Shown in pieces: positions 36,371-44,411 of a stretch of 64,000 bases of DNA. The stretch is from Mycolicibacter senuensis. GTDB lineage: Bacteria; Actinomycetota; Actinomycetes; Mycobacteriales; Mycobacteriaceae. The number at the start of each line of letters is the position of its first letter. Position 1 is the stretch's first letter. The translations under genes were made by a program, and so were the position numbers. Under the pieces are notes generated by a model. The model was not told the origin of the DNA and ran no database searches. It saw nothing but the letters and a program-made list of their open reading frames with translations. The stretch covers positions 62,001-126,000 of the forward strand of contig NZ_QMEX01000001.1 of assembly GCF_003284925.1 (NCBI RefSeq), written 5' to 3'.

Positions 36371-36505
36371 ATCCCTGAGTGTGTCACCGCTCGGCGACAA
36401 GGAAGGAGGAGCCCGTAATTTCCCCACGTGGCACATTTCAGTGAGACAGTGCCTGGCATGCAGGACCAGTACCGCCATCACCAGCAGCGCTCAGAGGGAG
36501 AAGCC

Positions 36506-36838
36506 GTGCAGGCGTGGGTAACACTGTTAGTCGGCAGTCTCGGCGCGCTCGGGGTGATCATCACCTGGCAGCAGAAGAACCGGGCCGACCGGCGCAGCGA
36601 ATGGTGGCGCCGAACTGCATGGTCGTTCGAGCGCACCTTCAGTGCAGACGAGGGACAAGCCGAACTCGGCTGGAAAGCCCTGACGATGCTGATGCGCTCT
36701 ACACTGGCCACCAAGGATGACTCCGACATGGTGCAGGTCATCGCGGAGCAGCGGGCATTGAGCCTAATTGGCCAGGAGGACGACGATGGCGGTTCGGAGA
36801 CCACCGGCGCCGAGGGAACCCAGACAGACCCCGCCTAG
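36506..36838 (+). CDS. small membrane-anchored protein, 110 aa
   Basis: The GTG at 36506 is preceded by AGAGGGAGAAGCC. One hydrophobic segment begins at residue 2 (AWVTLLVGSLGALGVIITW), followed by a basic stop-transfer (QQKNRADRRSEWWRR) and a cytosolic helical part (GWKALTMLMRSTLATK) and acidic tail. Similar tiny anchored proteins are common in mycobacteriophages and plasmids. The 3' end overlaps the next small gene by 53 bases. Confidence 0.65.
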   Translation: MQAWVTLLVGSLGALGVIITWQQKNRADRRSEWWRRTAWSFERTFSADEGQAELGWKALTMLMRSTLATKDDSDMVQVIAEQRALSLIGQEDDDGGSETTGAEGTQTDPA

Positions 36839-36944
36839 TCTGCGAGTCGCCCGTGCGGCTGCCCAAGCCGCAGTGGCCGCGAGCAAGAAGACCGGGCGGC
36901 CGGTAGACCCGAGGGTCAAGGAACTAGCAGAGTCCGGGCGGTAA
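36786..36944 (+). CDS. small basic protein, 52 aa
   Basis: ATG at 36786 to TAA at 36944 in a different frame from the overlapping gene. The product (MAVRRPPAPREPRQTPP, then AAAQAAVAASKKTGRPVDPR) is basic and Ala/Pro-rich, possibly DNA- or RNA-binding. Support is a preceding purine stretch (GAGGACGACG) and high third-position G+C after the overlap. Coding status is moderate. Confidence 0.45.
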   Translation: MAVRRPPAPREPRQTPPSLRVARAAAQAAVAASKKTGRPVDPRVKELAESGR

Positions 36945-36965
36945 TCCCACTCGAGGGGGATAGCA

Positions 36966-37376
36966 GTGCGAACGTGGTGGCCGATACCAGCGTTCTTGCT
37001 CGCAGCTGCGCCCGGTATAGCCGGAGGGAGCCTGCAGCGCTCCCACGGCGCCGGTTCCGAGCCAGGCCTGACGCTCACACACGTAAGTGCAGCGCTTCTC
37101 GTGTTCGCCGTGGCAGCCTCCGCCGCCTGGCTAATTGCACGCCGGACCGGCTGCAGGGCACTCATCACTGCCACCGACGGCCTGACGACCTTCCCGATCG
37201 CCGGCCCGTACGCGACTGCGCGCGAGGCTCGCATAGACCTGCCGAGGGTTCGTGAGCAGTTCGACCCAGCTGGCCGTTATCGCTGGGACGTTGCGACTAC
37301 GTCCGACGAGACGGTGGTCGGTGTGGCGAACGCTGAATGCCGTCCGCGGAGCGCGCACGTGCCCGGCGGCGCTTGA
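36966..37376 (+). CDS. two-span membrane protein, 136 aa
   Basis: GTG at 36966 after GAGGGGGATAGCA. Hydrophobic segments are at about 3-22 (TWWPIPAFLLAAAPGIAGGS) and 40-58 (VSAALLVFAVAASAAWLIA), then a cytosolic domain with strands (GLTTFPIAGPYATAREARID, FDPAGRYRWDVATTSDETV). No family recognised. Confidence 0.55.
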   Translation: MRTWWPIPAFLLAAAPGIAGGSLQRSHGAGSEPGLTLTHVSAALLVFAVAASAAWLIARRTGCRALITATDGLTTFPIAGPYATAREARIDLPRVREQFDPAGRYRWDVATTSDETVVGVANAECRPRSAHVPGGA

Positions 37377-37582
37377 AGCGGTGCCCGTAGGCACCGCCAG
37401 GGACCGTCGACTCGGGACGGCCGGCAGCCTCGCAGTGCACTCTCTCCGCTCGGCGGTAGCAGGGGGCGTCGTTGAGGTGCCCCGGCGAGTATCGCAGCAA
37501 CCGAAATGTCGGTATCAACTGCAAAGCTCATCAACAAGAACCACGCTCGAGCAATACGAGGGATGAAAGGCGGAGCGAAACC

Positions 37583-38338
37583 ATGACCGCAACGGTCTCA
37601 ATGGGAGGCGTCCGCGTCATGTGGGTAGGTGCTGCTGCCGAGCGCATGGATCAACGAACGCCGTGGTGGCGGCAGGCGCTCACCCCATCGTCGACGAATT
37701 CCCCCCTGCCTGCGCCGAAGCTGCGCTCGTCAGCCCTTCAGGCACCCACAATCGGGGACAAAGTCGATGAAGTAGTGACCGACCCGGCGAGCCGAGCAAC
37801 CAGCTTGGGCGTCGATGTCACATGGCCTGGAGAAGAACCGTCAAGGCTGGAGTTCAGGGGTACTGACAACGGGCCGGTCTGGATGTTCAGCGCCGGGCTC
37901 GGCTGGGTCATCGATACGTACGTGACCTGGCCGAACCTGTTCGGCGCCCTGTCGCCAGAGTGGGTACGAAGGTTTTTCGGGTACGGCACCTGGACCGCGC
38001 ACGAGATCGTGGCGATTCGACAGGTAACCCCAAATGTTGTGATGTGCTTGGCGAATGGCTTCGACATCGCCAACCGGCATGGCGAAATCCATCCTGAATG
38101 GATCGGCTTCGCGCGGGTGAGCGATACATCCGTGGCGCTACTGCAAGGCAACTTCGACGAGAAAGATACGGCCGCGGCGCTGATGCAAGGCCACTTCGGC
38201 GAAACCGATGAGCTGCGGCCCCGGCGTGGGGACCTCTATGGGCTCATCGCAACCTATGACCTACGGCGATTCGCGCCCGAATTCGGCGTGCAATGGGTGA
38301 GGAATTTCCTTGGCGACACACGGGGGGTTCAGGAGTAG
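37583..38338 (+). CDS. hypothetical protein, 251 aa
   Basis: The ATG at 37583 has GGCGGAG in its leader. The protein is soluble and aromatic-rich (FRGTDNGPVWMFSAGLGWVI, DTYVTWPNLFGALSPEWVRR, FFGYGTWTAHEIVAIRQVTP). A short internal near-repeat is visible: SVALLQGNFDEKDTAAALMQ then GHFGETDE. No known family. It is followed after 10 bases by the next small gene, so it is likely in an operon. Confidence 0.6.
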   Translation: MTATVSMGGVRVMWVGAAAERMDQRTPWWRQALTPSSTNSPLPAPKLRSSALQAPTIGDKVDEVVTDPASRATSLGVDVTWPGEEPSRLEFRGTDNGPVWMFSAGLGWVIDTYVTWPNLFGALSPEWVRRFFGYGTWTAHEIVAIRQVTPNVVMCLANGFDIANRHGEIHPEWIGFARVSDTSVALLQGNFDEKDTAAALMQGHFGETDELRPRRGDLYGLIATYDLRRFAPEFGVQWVRNFLGDTRGVQE

Positions 38339-38348
38339 TGAGGCGAAG

Positions 38349-38684
38349 ATGAGCACATCCGGTAGTGGTGACGAGATCACCGACGAGGATCTTCGACAGG
38401 TTGTGTTCGGCGACCTCGAAGTGCCAAGTGATGCTGTGGTTGGCGAGTGGGTGAGGACACCCCATGGAATTCTGCGGGATCTGACCTTCTCACCAATCTA
38501 CGAGGAGCCCGGCGTCGGGACAGTAGAACTCCTCGGCCAGCAAGCACAGAACGGGGAGATCCGGTATGGGGTGCGGATTAACGTAAACGGTGACGTTTCA
38601 ACGGAGTTGGCGAGCTTAATAAGGGCAGCGATCGCCGACACCGTGAGCAACGCCGAAAGCCTCAACGGAGAAAGTGCGCCGTAA
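38349..38684 (+). CDS. hypothetical protein, 111 aa
   Basis: The ATG at 38349 follows GTGAGGCGAAG. It is an acidic protein with a helical start (DEDLRQVVFGDLEVPSDAVV), a strand-rich middle (PHGILRDLTFSPIYEEPGVG, VELLGQQAQNGEIRYGVRIN) and a short C-terminal helix. Family unknown. Confidence 0.6.
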   Translation: MSTSGSGDEITDEDLRQVVFGDLEVPSDAVVGEWVRTPHGILRDLTFSPIYEEPGVGTVELLGQQAQNGEIRYGVRINVNGDVSTELASLIRAAIADTVSNAESLNGESAP

Positions 38685-38863
38685 GCGGACGGACCTGAGC
38701 GTGGCAAGCATTCTGCCGCGTGTCGGGCATTGAACCGCTGACCGCTAGAACCGTGTGAAAGACCTACCGAACGCACGCCAAGGCAACTACAGCTGCCCGA
38801 CCGTCGTTATGGTTCAGGTATGCCCAGCTGCACATTCTGGATACAGCCGATGCCGGCACTGCC

Positions 38864-39334
38864 GTGAGCGGGGGGACACCACCGCGGCCGTGGGTGCAGA
38901 CGGTGCCGCCAGGCCACATCACCATGCCGGTCAACGAGGTTGTCGCGCTAGCTGATGCCATCCTCGAGTACGCACCGGCACCCCTGCCGACCAAGCTAAG
39001 ACGCACGCTGGCCGAAGCCGTCTATCGGTGCGCCGGAGTCCCAGACGCATACGAGAACCCGGACTGGCTGCGGCTGCGTGACCAGATTCTCGCGCCAGGG
39101 GTTGATCCCCTTTTGACCGTGCTCGGGCAGGTACTTCCGCCCGTAGCGGCAGCAGCAAGGAAGTCACCAAACCCTGTCGTAGATCAAGCATTAGCCGAAT
39201 TAGGTGAGCTACCGGAAACGATTCTCGCACTCGGCCGCAACGGGCCGATACCGCCGATGATGGAGCGCGAACTCATCTCCACCATGAAGCGGATCCTTCA
39301 ACGAGTCCAGGGCCAGTACCCCCCAGCGCCCTGA
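38864..39334 (+). CDS. hypothetical helical protein, 156 aa
   Basis: GTG start at 38864; an ATG at 38924 (MPVNEVVALADAILEYAPAP) is an alternative. The protein is all-helical (KLRRTLAEAVYRCAGVPDAY, PLLTVLGQVLPPVAAAARKS, MERELISTMKRILQRVQGQY). No motif or family recognised. It converges on the restriction-modification gene. Confidence 0.55.
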   Translation: MSGGTPPRPWVQTVPPGHITMPVNEVVALADAILEYAPAPLPTKLRRTLAEAVYRCAGVPDAYENPDWLRLRDQILAPGVDPLLTVLGQVLPPVAAAARKSPNPVVDQALAELGELPETILALGRNGPIPPMMERELISTMKRILQRVQGQYPPAP

Positions 39335-39381
39335 GCGCCCCCAAACGACAGTTGCAACGGCCTCGATGGGCGGGCGGGGCC

Positions 39382-42300
39382 TCAGTTGCCGCCGAATGTG
39401 AAGCCGAGCTGTCCGTCCACGCCGCCGGGCTGCTGATCCTGGTCTGCCTCCGCGTAGTTGGGTCTGCGCTGTACGTCGTTGGCATTGTGGCCAGGCCAGG
39501 TCACTCCGGCGGCGGCGAGGTCGGCGTAGCTCGCAACCGGTTTGGCCAGGATGGCGTCGAGCAGCGCGGCCTGTGCGGGCTCCCCCTCGACGAGGCGACT
39601 GAGGACCGACAGCAGGTCGATGAGCTCGCCGTTCCACTCCGTCGGCCAGGTCGTGGCGTTGATGTCGTCCAAGGGGCTGGTCCTGCGCCCGGTCGGGTTC
39701 GCTTTGCGGTAGTTGAACCAGGACTTGAGGACTTCACGGCCCCCGACAGTGTAGTCCCAAACCGACTGTGGGACAGGGCCGAATGAGCCGCCGCCGAGGT
39801 GGATGGTGGCGGTATCGGGGTCGTAGGTCATTGCTGACGGCATGGCGTTGACAGCGGTCAGGTTGGTGATGCGGCGCGAGTCGCCGGCGGGGTATCGGAC
39901 GTCGCTGCCGTGGGTGTCGGTGAACCGTTCGGCGTAGGTGTGCAGCCAGATCACATGGCGACCGATCTCGATGGCCTGCTGGAACAGGTTGGGGTCGGTA
40001 GTGATCGGAATGCGGATTCCCGGAGTTTCCAGTTCGTCGGTGAAGTGTTCGGTGAATCCGGGGTGCGCGGTGACGCCGGCGATGTAGGCGAGTAGATCGT
40101 GCGCCGATAGTTCGCGTTCACTGATCGTCGAGAGTGCCCCAAGGAGTCCTTTGGCCAGGTTTGGTCGGCCAGCGGGATGCAGCAGCGGCAGTGTTCGGCC
40201 ACCTCGTCCGTTGAAGTGGTGGGCATCGGGGATCAGCGCAGAGAACACCGTTCCGGGGCCATCGCTGATGGGCTCTGCGTGCTGCTCGACAGTGAACACC
40301 TGCCCTGGGACGCGGGCCGCCCACAGCGGTGGGCGGGCCTGATCGAGCAGTCGACTGTCGGCGACGATCCATTGCCTATCGAACGATCGTGAACCGTACC
40401 GGGCGATGTGTGCGCCAGCGGCGTAGCGCAGGGTTTCCGCGGTGAACGGTCGGTCGGTCGTCTGCTCGGTGTCTGCAGACAGCGGCGCGTTGGTGGACGA
40501 GAGACTGCGGTCGCGTGTTGCTTTGAACAGCACGGCTTTGCGTGCCGGGTCCGACTCGGAGATGAGTCGTCGTAGCCGTTCCTTGAGGACGGTGGGCGTG
40601 GGGGCACTCGGCCAGTTGCGGTTGGCGGTAACTCCTGTGCTGCTCCACGGCATCAGGTCGTTGAGCGCCGGGTAGTCGTCCCACTGCGACCGGGCGGCGG
40701 GCGTGAACGGGGCCTGCCAGGTGGTGCGCGTCGGATGCCACTGCATGTCGTCGACGTTCAGCTTGGCCAGGGCGTCGTACTTCTCGGCACGGGGACCGTG
40801 CACGGCGGTGTAGTGAATCTGAGCGGGAATCTGCGGATCGCAGTCCGGCGTTCGCGTGAAAATGGCGATCGCCAGGGGCTGCTGCACGCCGGGGAAAATT
40901 CGGGTGGCAACGTCAGGTCGTTGTCCTTCGGGTGAGACGTCGATGATCCAGCCTTCGGTGGTGTTACGACGCAGATATTCGCGCATCCCTTTGAATCCGG
41001 GGCCGCGCAGGTAGCCCGATGTGGTGATGTAGCAGACGATTCCGGTGTCGCCGTTGGACTGGGCTTTGTTGGCGTCGAAGACTTTCCAGGTGCCCCAACG
41101 CCAGAAGTAGACGTACAGGTTCTTCAGGTTGAATTCGTGGCGGCCGTTTCCTTCGGCCCGGAAATCGTCGAGCGGCTTGTAGGGATCGGCGCCGCTACCC
41201 CGCTCAACCCAGCCACCCATTCCCTCGGCACGTTCATGATAGGGCGGATTGCCAATTACCACAGTCACTTTCGTCTTCGCTTTGACGCGGGCTGCGCGCT
41301 TGCGGGAGCGGCTGATCAGCTCCAGCCCGGAGCCCAGTTGGGTCTGCTCCGCGTAGGGATCGTCGAGGGTGTCGGTGACGAACAGGCCGAGTCCTCTGGG
41401 TGGCAGGGTGGCACCGATATCAGCGAGCAGGTCGGTGGCGCGCAGCTCGGCGACGGCGAACGGCCCCATCTGCAGTTCGAAGCCGTAGAGCCGGGTAGCC
41501 AGGTCGGTCACCGCGCCGGCGACAGCGCCCTTGCCGTCGCGGGCCTCGACGCGTTCAGCGACGTGCTCGATGACCTGCTGGAGATACCCACCGGTGCCCA
41601 TCGCAGGGTCGGCGATCACCACCGAGGGGTCGGCGAACCCCTCGGGCCGGTCCAGTCGTTGGACGAGAACGTCTTCGGAAAGGCGCACCATCTGCTCGAC
41701 GACCTGGTGCGGTGTGTAGTAGGAACCGGAGAGCTTACGCAGCTCTGGATCATATTCGCTGAGGAACCGTTCGTAGAGGTGCAGATATGTATCGCGGTTT
41801 CCGGCACGGACTTTCGGCCAGTCGACCGCGCCGATCACGCGTACCAGCAAGTCCAGTGTTACCCGGAAGTCAGCGGCAACGTAGTCGGTGAGCAGCTGCA
41901 GGGCACGTGACATCAGGGAGTGCTGCCCGGCTAGCTTGGTGCCAACCTCGTGCAGACTGCCGGCGGCAACAAGGTCGATGTTCTCGGTGCGGGCCAGCAG
42001 CAGGGCGAAGGTGACGGCCTGGGCGTACCCGTCGGCGAAGACGTCATCGGTGGCAGTGGGAAACAACAGGGCGCGCCAGTCGCGGGCCAGGCCGTGGAAC
42101 GGCTGGTCGGCTTCTTTGGCGCCGGCCGCGATCGCGCGGGTTTCTTGGGCGAGCTGGTCGAGGACTTCCCCGCGCAGGAGCCGACACAGCGGTGCGACCT
42201 CGCGAACGAGTGTGACGACGCCGGTGATGTCGACCGGGTCCCACCGCAGAAAGTCAGTCAGGAGGACCTCGAAGTCGTCCCCGCAGGTGAGTTTCGTCCC

Positions 42301-42723
42301 GGCGGTACGCAGTGCGCCACCGGCCAGGTGGACAGGCTCTCCGACTGGGTCGCCGTGGTGGTAGAGCCGCCATTCGGTCCCGTTGGTGTAGATCAAGTTT
42401 GGGAAGTCGCGTTGGCGTTCCCATTGGCGCTTGTTGTGGCCGGTGAACGATTCGGGGTCCAGATTCGCCCCCGGTTTCTTGACCTCCAGGTAGCCGGTGA
42501 TCGCACCGTCGACCCGGATCGCGTAATCCGGGCGGACACCGCGGTCTTTATCGCTGACTTCGTCGTGAGGAACGACTGTCAGCGACAGGTTCTGGCCGGC
42601 GGCGGCGAGCAGTTCTTCAATGGGGGCTCGGATCGCGGCCTCGGCTTCTCCTGGGCCGGCCAATTTCTTCTTGCAGACATCACCGAGTGCTGATGTCGCG
42701 TCGACGATCCACTGCGCAGGCAT
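39382..42723 (-). CDS. Type ISP-like restriction-modification enzyme lacking helicase
   Basis: A 1113-residue single-chain enzyme. An N-terminal nuclease-like domain has D66, E80 and K82 in DYAIRVDGAITGYLEVKKPG, a PD-(D/E)xK pattern. The N6-adenine methyltransferase core has motif I DPAMGTG (372-378) and motif IV NPPY (492-495). The C-terminal half matches a Type ISP specificity domain (ELSAHDLLAYIAGVTAHPGF, FQQAIEIGRHVIWLHTYAER). Classical Type ISP enzymes such as LlaBIII also have a Superfamily 2 helicase between nuclease and methylase; here there is no room and no DEAD/DEAH motif, so it is closer to a Type IIG organisation. It probably protects the host or plasmid from unmodified DNA. Confidence 0.88.
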   Translation of the reverse strand: MPAQWIVDATSALGDVCKKKLAGPGEAEAAIRAPIEELLAAAGQNLSLTVVPHDEVSDKDRGVRPDYAIRVDGAITGYLEVKKPGANLDPESFTGHNKRQWERQRDFPNLIYTNGTEWRLYHHGDPVGEPVHLAGGALRTAGTKLTCGDDFEVLLTDFLRWDPVDITGVVTLVREVAPLCRLLRGEVLDQLAQETRAIAAGAKEADQPFHGLARDWRALLFPTATDDVFADGYAQAVTFALLLARTENIDLVAAGSLHEVGTKLAGQHSLMSRALQLLTDYVAADFRVTLDLLVRVIGAVDWPKVRAGNRDTYLHLYERFLSEYDPELRKLSGSYYTPHQVVEQMVRLSEDVLVQRLDRPEGFADPSVVIADPAMGTGGYLQQVIEHVAERVEARDGKGAVAGAVTDLATRLYGFELQMGPFAVAELRATDLLADIGATLPPRGLGLFVTDTLDDPYAEQTQLGSGLELISRSRKRAARVKAKTKVTVVIGNPPYHERAEGMGGWVERGSGADPYKPLDDFRAEGNGRHEFNLKNLYVYFWRWGTWKVFDANKAQSNGDTGIVCYITTSGYLRGPGFKGMREYLRRNTTEGWIIDVSPEGQRPDVATRIFPGVQQPLAIAIFTRTPDCDPQIPAQIHYTAVHGPRAEKYDALAKLNVDDMQWHPTRTTWQAPFTPAARSQWDDYPALNDLMPWSSTGVTANRNWPSAPTPTVLKERLRRLISESDPARKAVLFKATRDRSLSSTNAPLSADTEQTTDRPFTAETLRYAAGAHIARYGSRSFDRQWIVADSRLLDQARPPLWAARVPGQVFTVEQHAEPISDGPGTVFSALIPDAHHFNGRGGRTLPLLHPAGRPNLAKGLLGALSTISERELSAHDLLAYIAGVTAHPGFTEHFTDELETPGIRIPITTDPNLFQQAIEIGRHVIWLHTYAERFTDTHGSDVRYPAGDSRRITNLTAVNAMPSAMTYDPDTATIHLGGGSFGPVPQSVWDYTVGGREVLKSWFNYRKANPTGRRTSPLDDINATTWPTEWNGELIDLLSVLSRLVEGEPAQAALLDAILAKPVASYADLAAAGVTWPGHNANDVQRRPNYAEADQDQQPGGVDGQLGFTFGGN

Positions 42724-42869
42724 GCGTCCTCACAAGTCATTCCAAGCATCTGAGGACATCAAACACTGCTGTCCGTACAGGGCCGGGTATTTCTGGACTC
42801 TGGAGCGCCGGCAGATGCCAGCGCTGTACAGGCTGGATGGCCGGAATGTCGCCGGGAGAGCCAGGTGTT

Positions 42870-43130
42870 TTACCGGCCGCCGTGGTACCGAGCGGGCAAC
42901 GGCATGGGGCTGGTTCGGGTCTTGTCCAACGTCAGACCCCATTGCGCCAGCCACGGGCCGACAAATTCCGCGACCGTGGTCGTTTCGTCGCCCCGGATGG
43001 CGATTCCGACTGCGGTTGCGGTCCCATCGGCGTGGCGGTAGTAGACCGGGCCGCCGGAGTCGCCGCCAGCTGCCTTCACGTCGAAGACGACGCCGGTGTC
43101 GTCGACATAGCTCACGTCGCCGCACTGGAG
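42870..43130 (-). pseudogene. truncated serine protease copy (C-terminal fragment)
   Basis: Codes for the last 86 residues of a protease nearly identical in plan to the intact gene at 43455-44183: LQCGDVSYVDDTGVVFDVKA, then AGGDSGGPVYYRHADGTATA, and the same end PLPARYHGGR. The catalytic serine motif is kept, but the histidine and aspartate part and the signal peptide are missing. The frame upstream reads straight into the CRISPR-like repeats, giving an artificial longer frame (from 43439) that is not a real protein. The duplication extends past the stop codon, where TTTTACCGGCCGCCGTGG is shared. Confidence 0.75.
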
Positions 43131-43150
43131 GCCACGATGACAAGTCGTTG

Positions 43151-43393
43151 GTCCAGCCCACGCGTGTATGGGAGAGCCTCGCAGGACCGAGCTACCCGCC
43201 CGCTTCGCTGGTTCCGTCCAGCCCACGCGTGTACGGGAGAGTCGAAAGTGCGGTCTCTGGTGTGTGTGCGCGGCACCTACAAGTCCAGCCCACGCGTGTA
43301 TGGGGTTCCCCGCGCAAGCGGGGGTGATCCGTGGACAGGGCCGCCGGAGTCGCTGCTTGCGCCCGTGTTCCCCGTGGACGCGGGGTTGGTTGG
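43151..43393 (-). CRISPR. degenerate CRISPR-like repeat cluster, no cas genes
   Basis: Three copies of GTCCAGCCCACGCGTGTAYG begin at 43151, 43216 and 43283 (spacing 65 and 67). A classic I-E-type repeat, GTTCCCCGCGCAAGCGGGGG followed by TGATCCG, is at 43305-43331, and a variant GTGTTCCCCGTGGACGCGGG is at 43365-43384. The interval between the last two (43332-43364, 33 bases) has the length of an I-E spacer. Read on the reverse strand the first type aligns over 24 positions with the I-E repeat, including its stem. The third copy abuts the first I-E repeat with no spacer, showing rearrangement. No cas gene is in the window. Confidence 0.65.
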
Positions 43394-43400
43394 ATGGCCG

Positions 43401-43441
43401 GAATGCCGCCAGGGAGAGCCAGCGCCTCCCTGGCGGCATTC
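43401..43441 (-). terminator. perfect stem-loop after protease gene
   Basis: A 16-bp perfect stem, GAATGCCGCCAGGGAG (43401-43416) with its complement (43426-43441) and a 9-base loop, 14 bases past the protease stop. There is no T-run, as is common for mycobacterial terminators. Only the left arm has a decayed counterpart next to the truncated protease copy. Confidence 0.75.
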
Positions 43442-43454
43442 CAGATGAGATGTT

Positions 43455-44183
43455 TTACCGGCCGCCGTGGTATCGAGCTGGCAACGGCGCGGGGCCGATC
43501 CGGGTCTTGTCAAGACTCAAATCCCACTTCTTGAGCCAGGGAGTAATGAACTCAGCGACGGTGCCGGAGTCGTTGGCTCGGATAGTGATTCCGATCGCCG
43601 TGGCGGACCCGTCAGCGTGACGGAGATACACCGGGCCACCTGAATCCCCGCCCTCGGTATCTGCCCCGAAGACGACCTGGGTGGGGCTGACGTAGCTAAC
43701 CGCCCCGCACTGGAGACGAGTTGTAGCCCCGTACTTGCATAGCGTGTCTCCGACGGAGACCCGGAGGGCATTAGCCGCACCAGTGACTGGCCGAATGTCG
43801 ATAATCGAGGAGTTGGACGGTGCGGTGCCGGTTAGCTCCACGAGCGCAATGTCGGAGTCCTCGGCGGTGTCACCGTGGACGGTCCGGGTGAACGCGCCAA
43901 GCGCTTCGAACTGTCCGGCAGCAGTGTTGTACCAAGCGGCGCCGCCTCGGTCGCAGTGTCCTGCAGTAAGGAATCCCTGCCGACCCTCAGGTGTGTGTAC
44001 CAACCAGCCGGCAGTGCACGTGCCTCCGTCGTCGGCGGCCGCGTTCGTGGTGACGATCGGGATGCCCGGAGCGAGGTCGCGGGTGGGAGGCAGAGGCGGG
44101 CTCGCGCTTGCAGTAGGGGCGGTGATCAGCGTCAGCGCACCGGCGATCGCGGCCGCGGCGGTCTTCAATGTGCGCATGGTCAT
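43455..44183 (-). CDS. secreted chymotrypsin-like (S1) serine protease
   Basis: A 242-residue protein starting at the ATG at 44183. The signal peptide (TLKTAAAAIAGALTLITAPT) ends in ASA at 25-27. The catalytic triad is complete: H76 in FLTAGHC, D111 in EDSDIALVEL, S181 in GGDSGGPV. Cysteines at 56 and 77 and at 149 and 159 could form two disulfides, as in actinobacterial alpha-lytic-type proteases; there is no long pro-region. It is an exported, extracytoplasmic protease. A truncated duplicate lies 325 bp downstream beyond the CRISPR-like repeats. It is divergent from the putative T7SS substrate at 44412. Confidence 0.92.
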   Translation of the reverse strand: MTMRTLKTAAAAIAGALTLITAPTASASPPLPPTRDLAPGIPIVTTNAAADDGGTCTAGWLVHTPEGRQGFLTAGHCDRGGAAWYNTAAGQFEALGAFTRTVHGDTAEDSDIALVELTGTAPSNSSIIDIRPVTGAANALRVSVGDTLCKYGATTRLQCGAVSYVSPTQVVFGADTEGGDSGGPVYLRHADGSATAIGITIRANDSGTVAEFITPWLKKWDLSLDKTRIGPAPLPARYHGGR

Positions 44184-44411
44184 CACCCCCCTATGAGCGC
44201 GGGTTTGTCGGCGTTCCTCGATATTATCGCGCATTTTCAGCCCAGCGCCTAGGCATAGTCGCGGCTGAGCCTCCTGACCTGTGGCTTTCCTGGCTGCGTG
44301 ATCGGCTGAGCAGCGTGTTCATGCCCTTGAATCGCTGATCCCGACAATTACACTTATCGGGAGGTAGCGGCGAGCGCGGATGCGACGCTGGGTGTCGGGA
44401 TCGGGGGCAGG

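Noticed and set aside
39352-42693. Several rightward frames opposite the restriction-modification gene
   Set aside because: All are antisense shadows of a single intact 1113-codon gene with clear methylase motifs.
42870-43439. A 189-codon leftward frame running through the CRISPR-like repeats into the protease fragment
   Set aside because: The N-terminal half is simply the translation of the repeats and intervals (ITPACAGN, SPIHAWAG type strings seen in translated I-E arrays). Only the last 86 codons are protease-derived.
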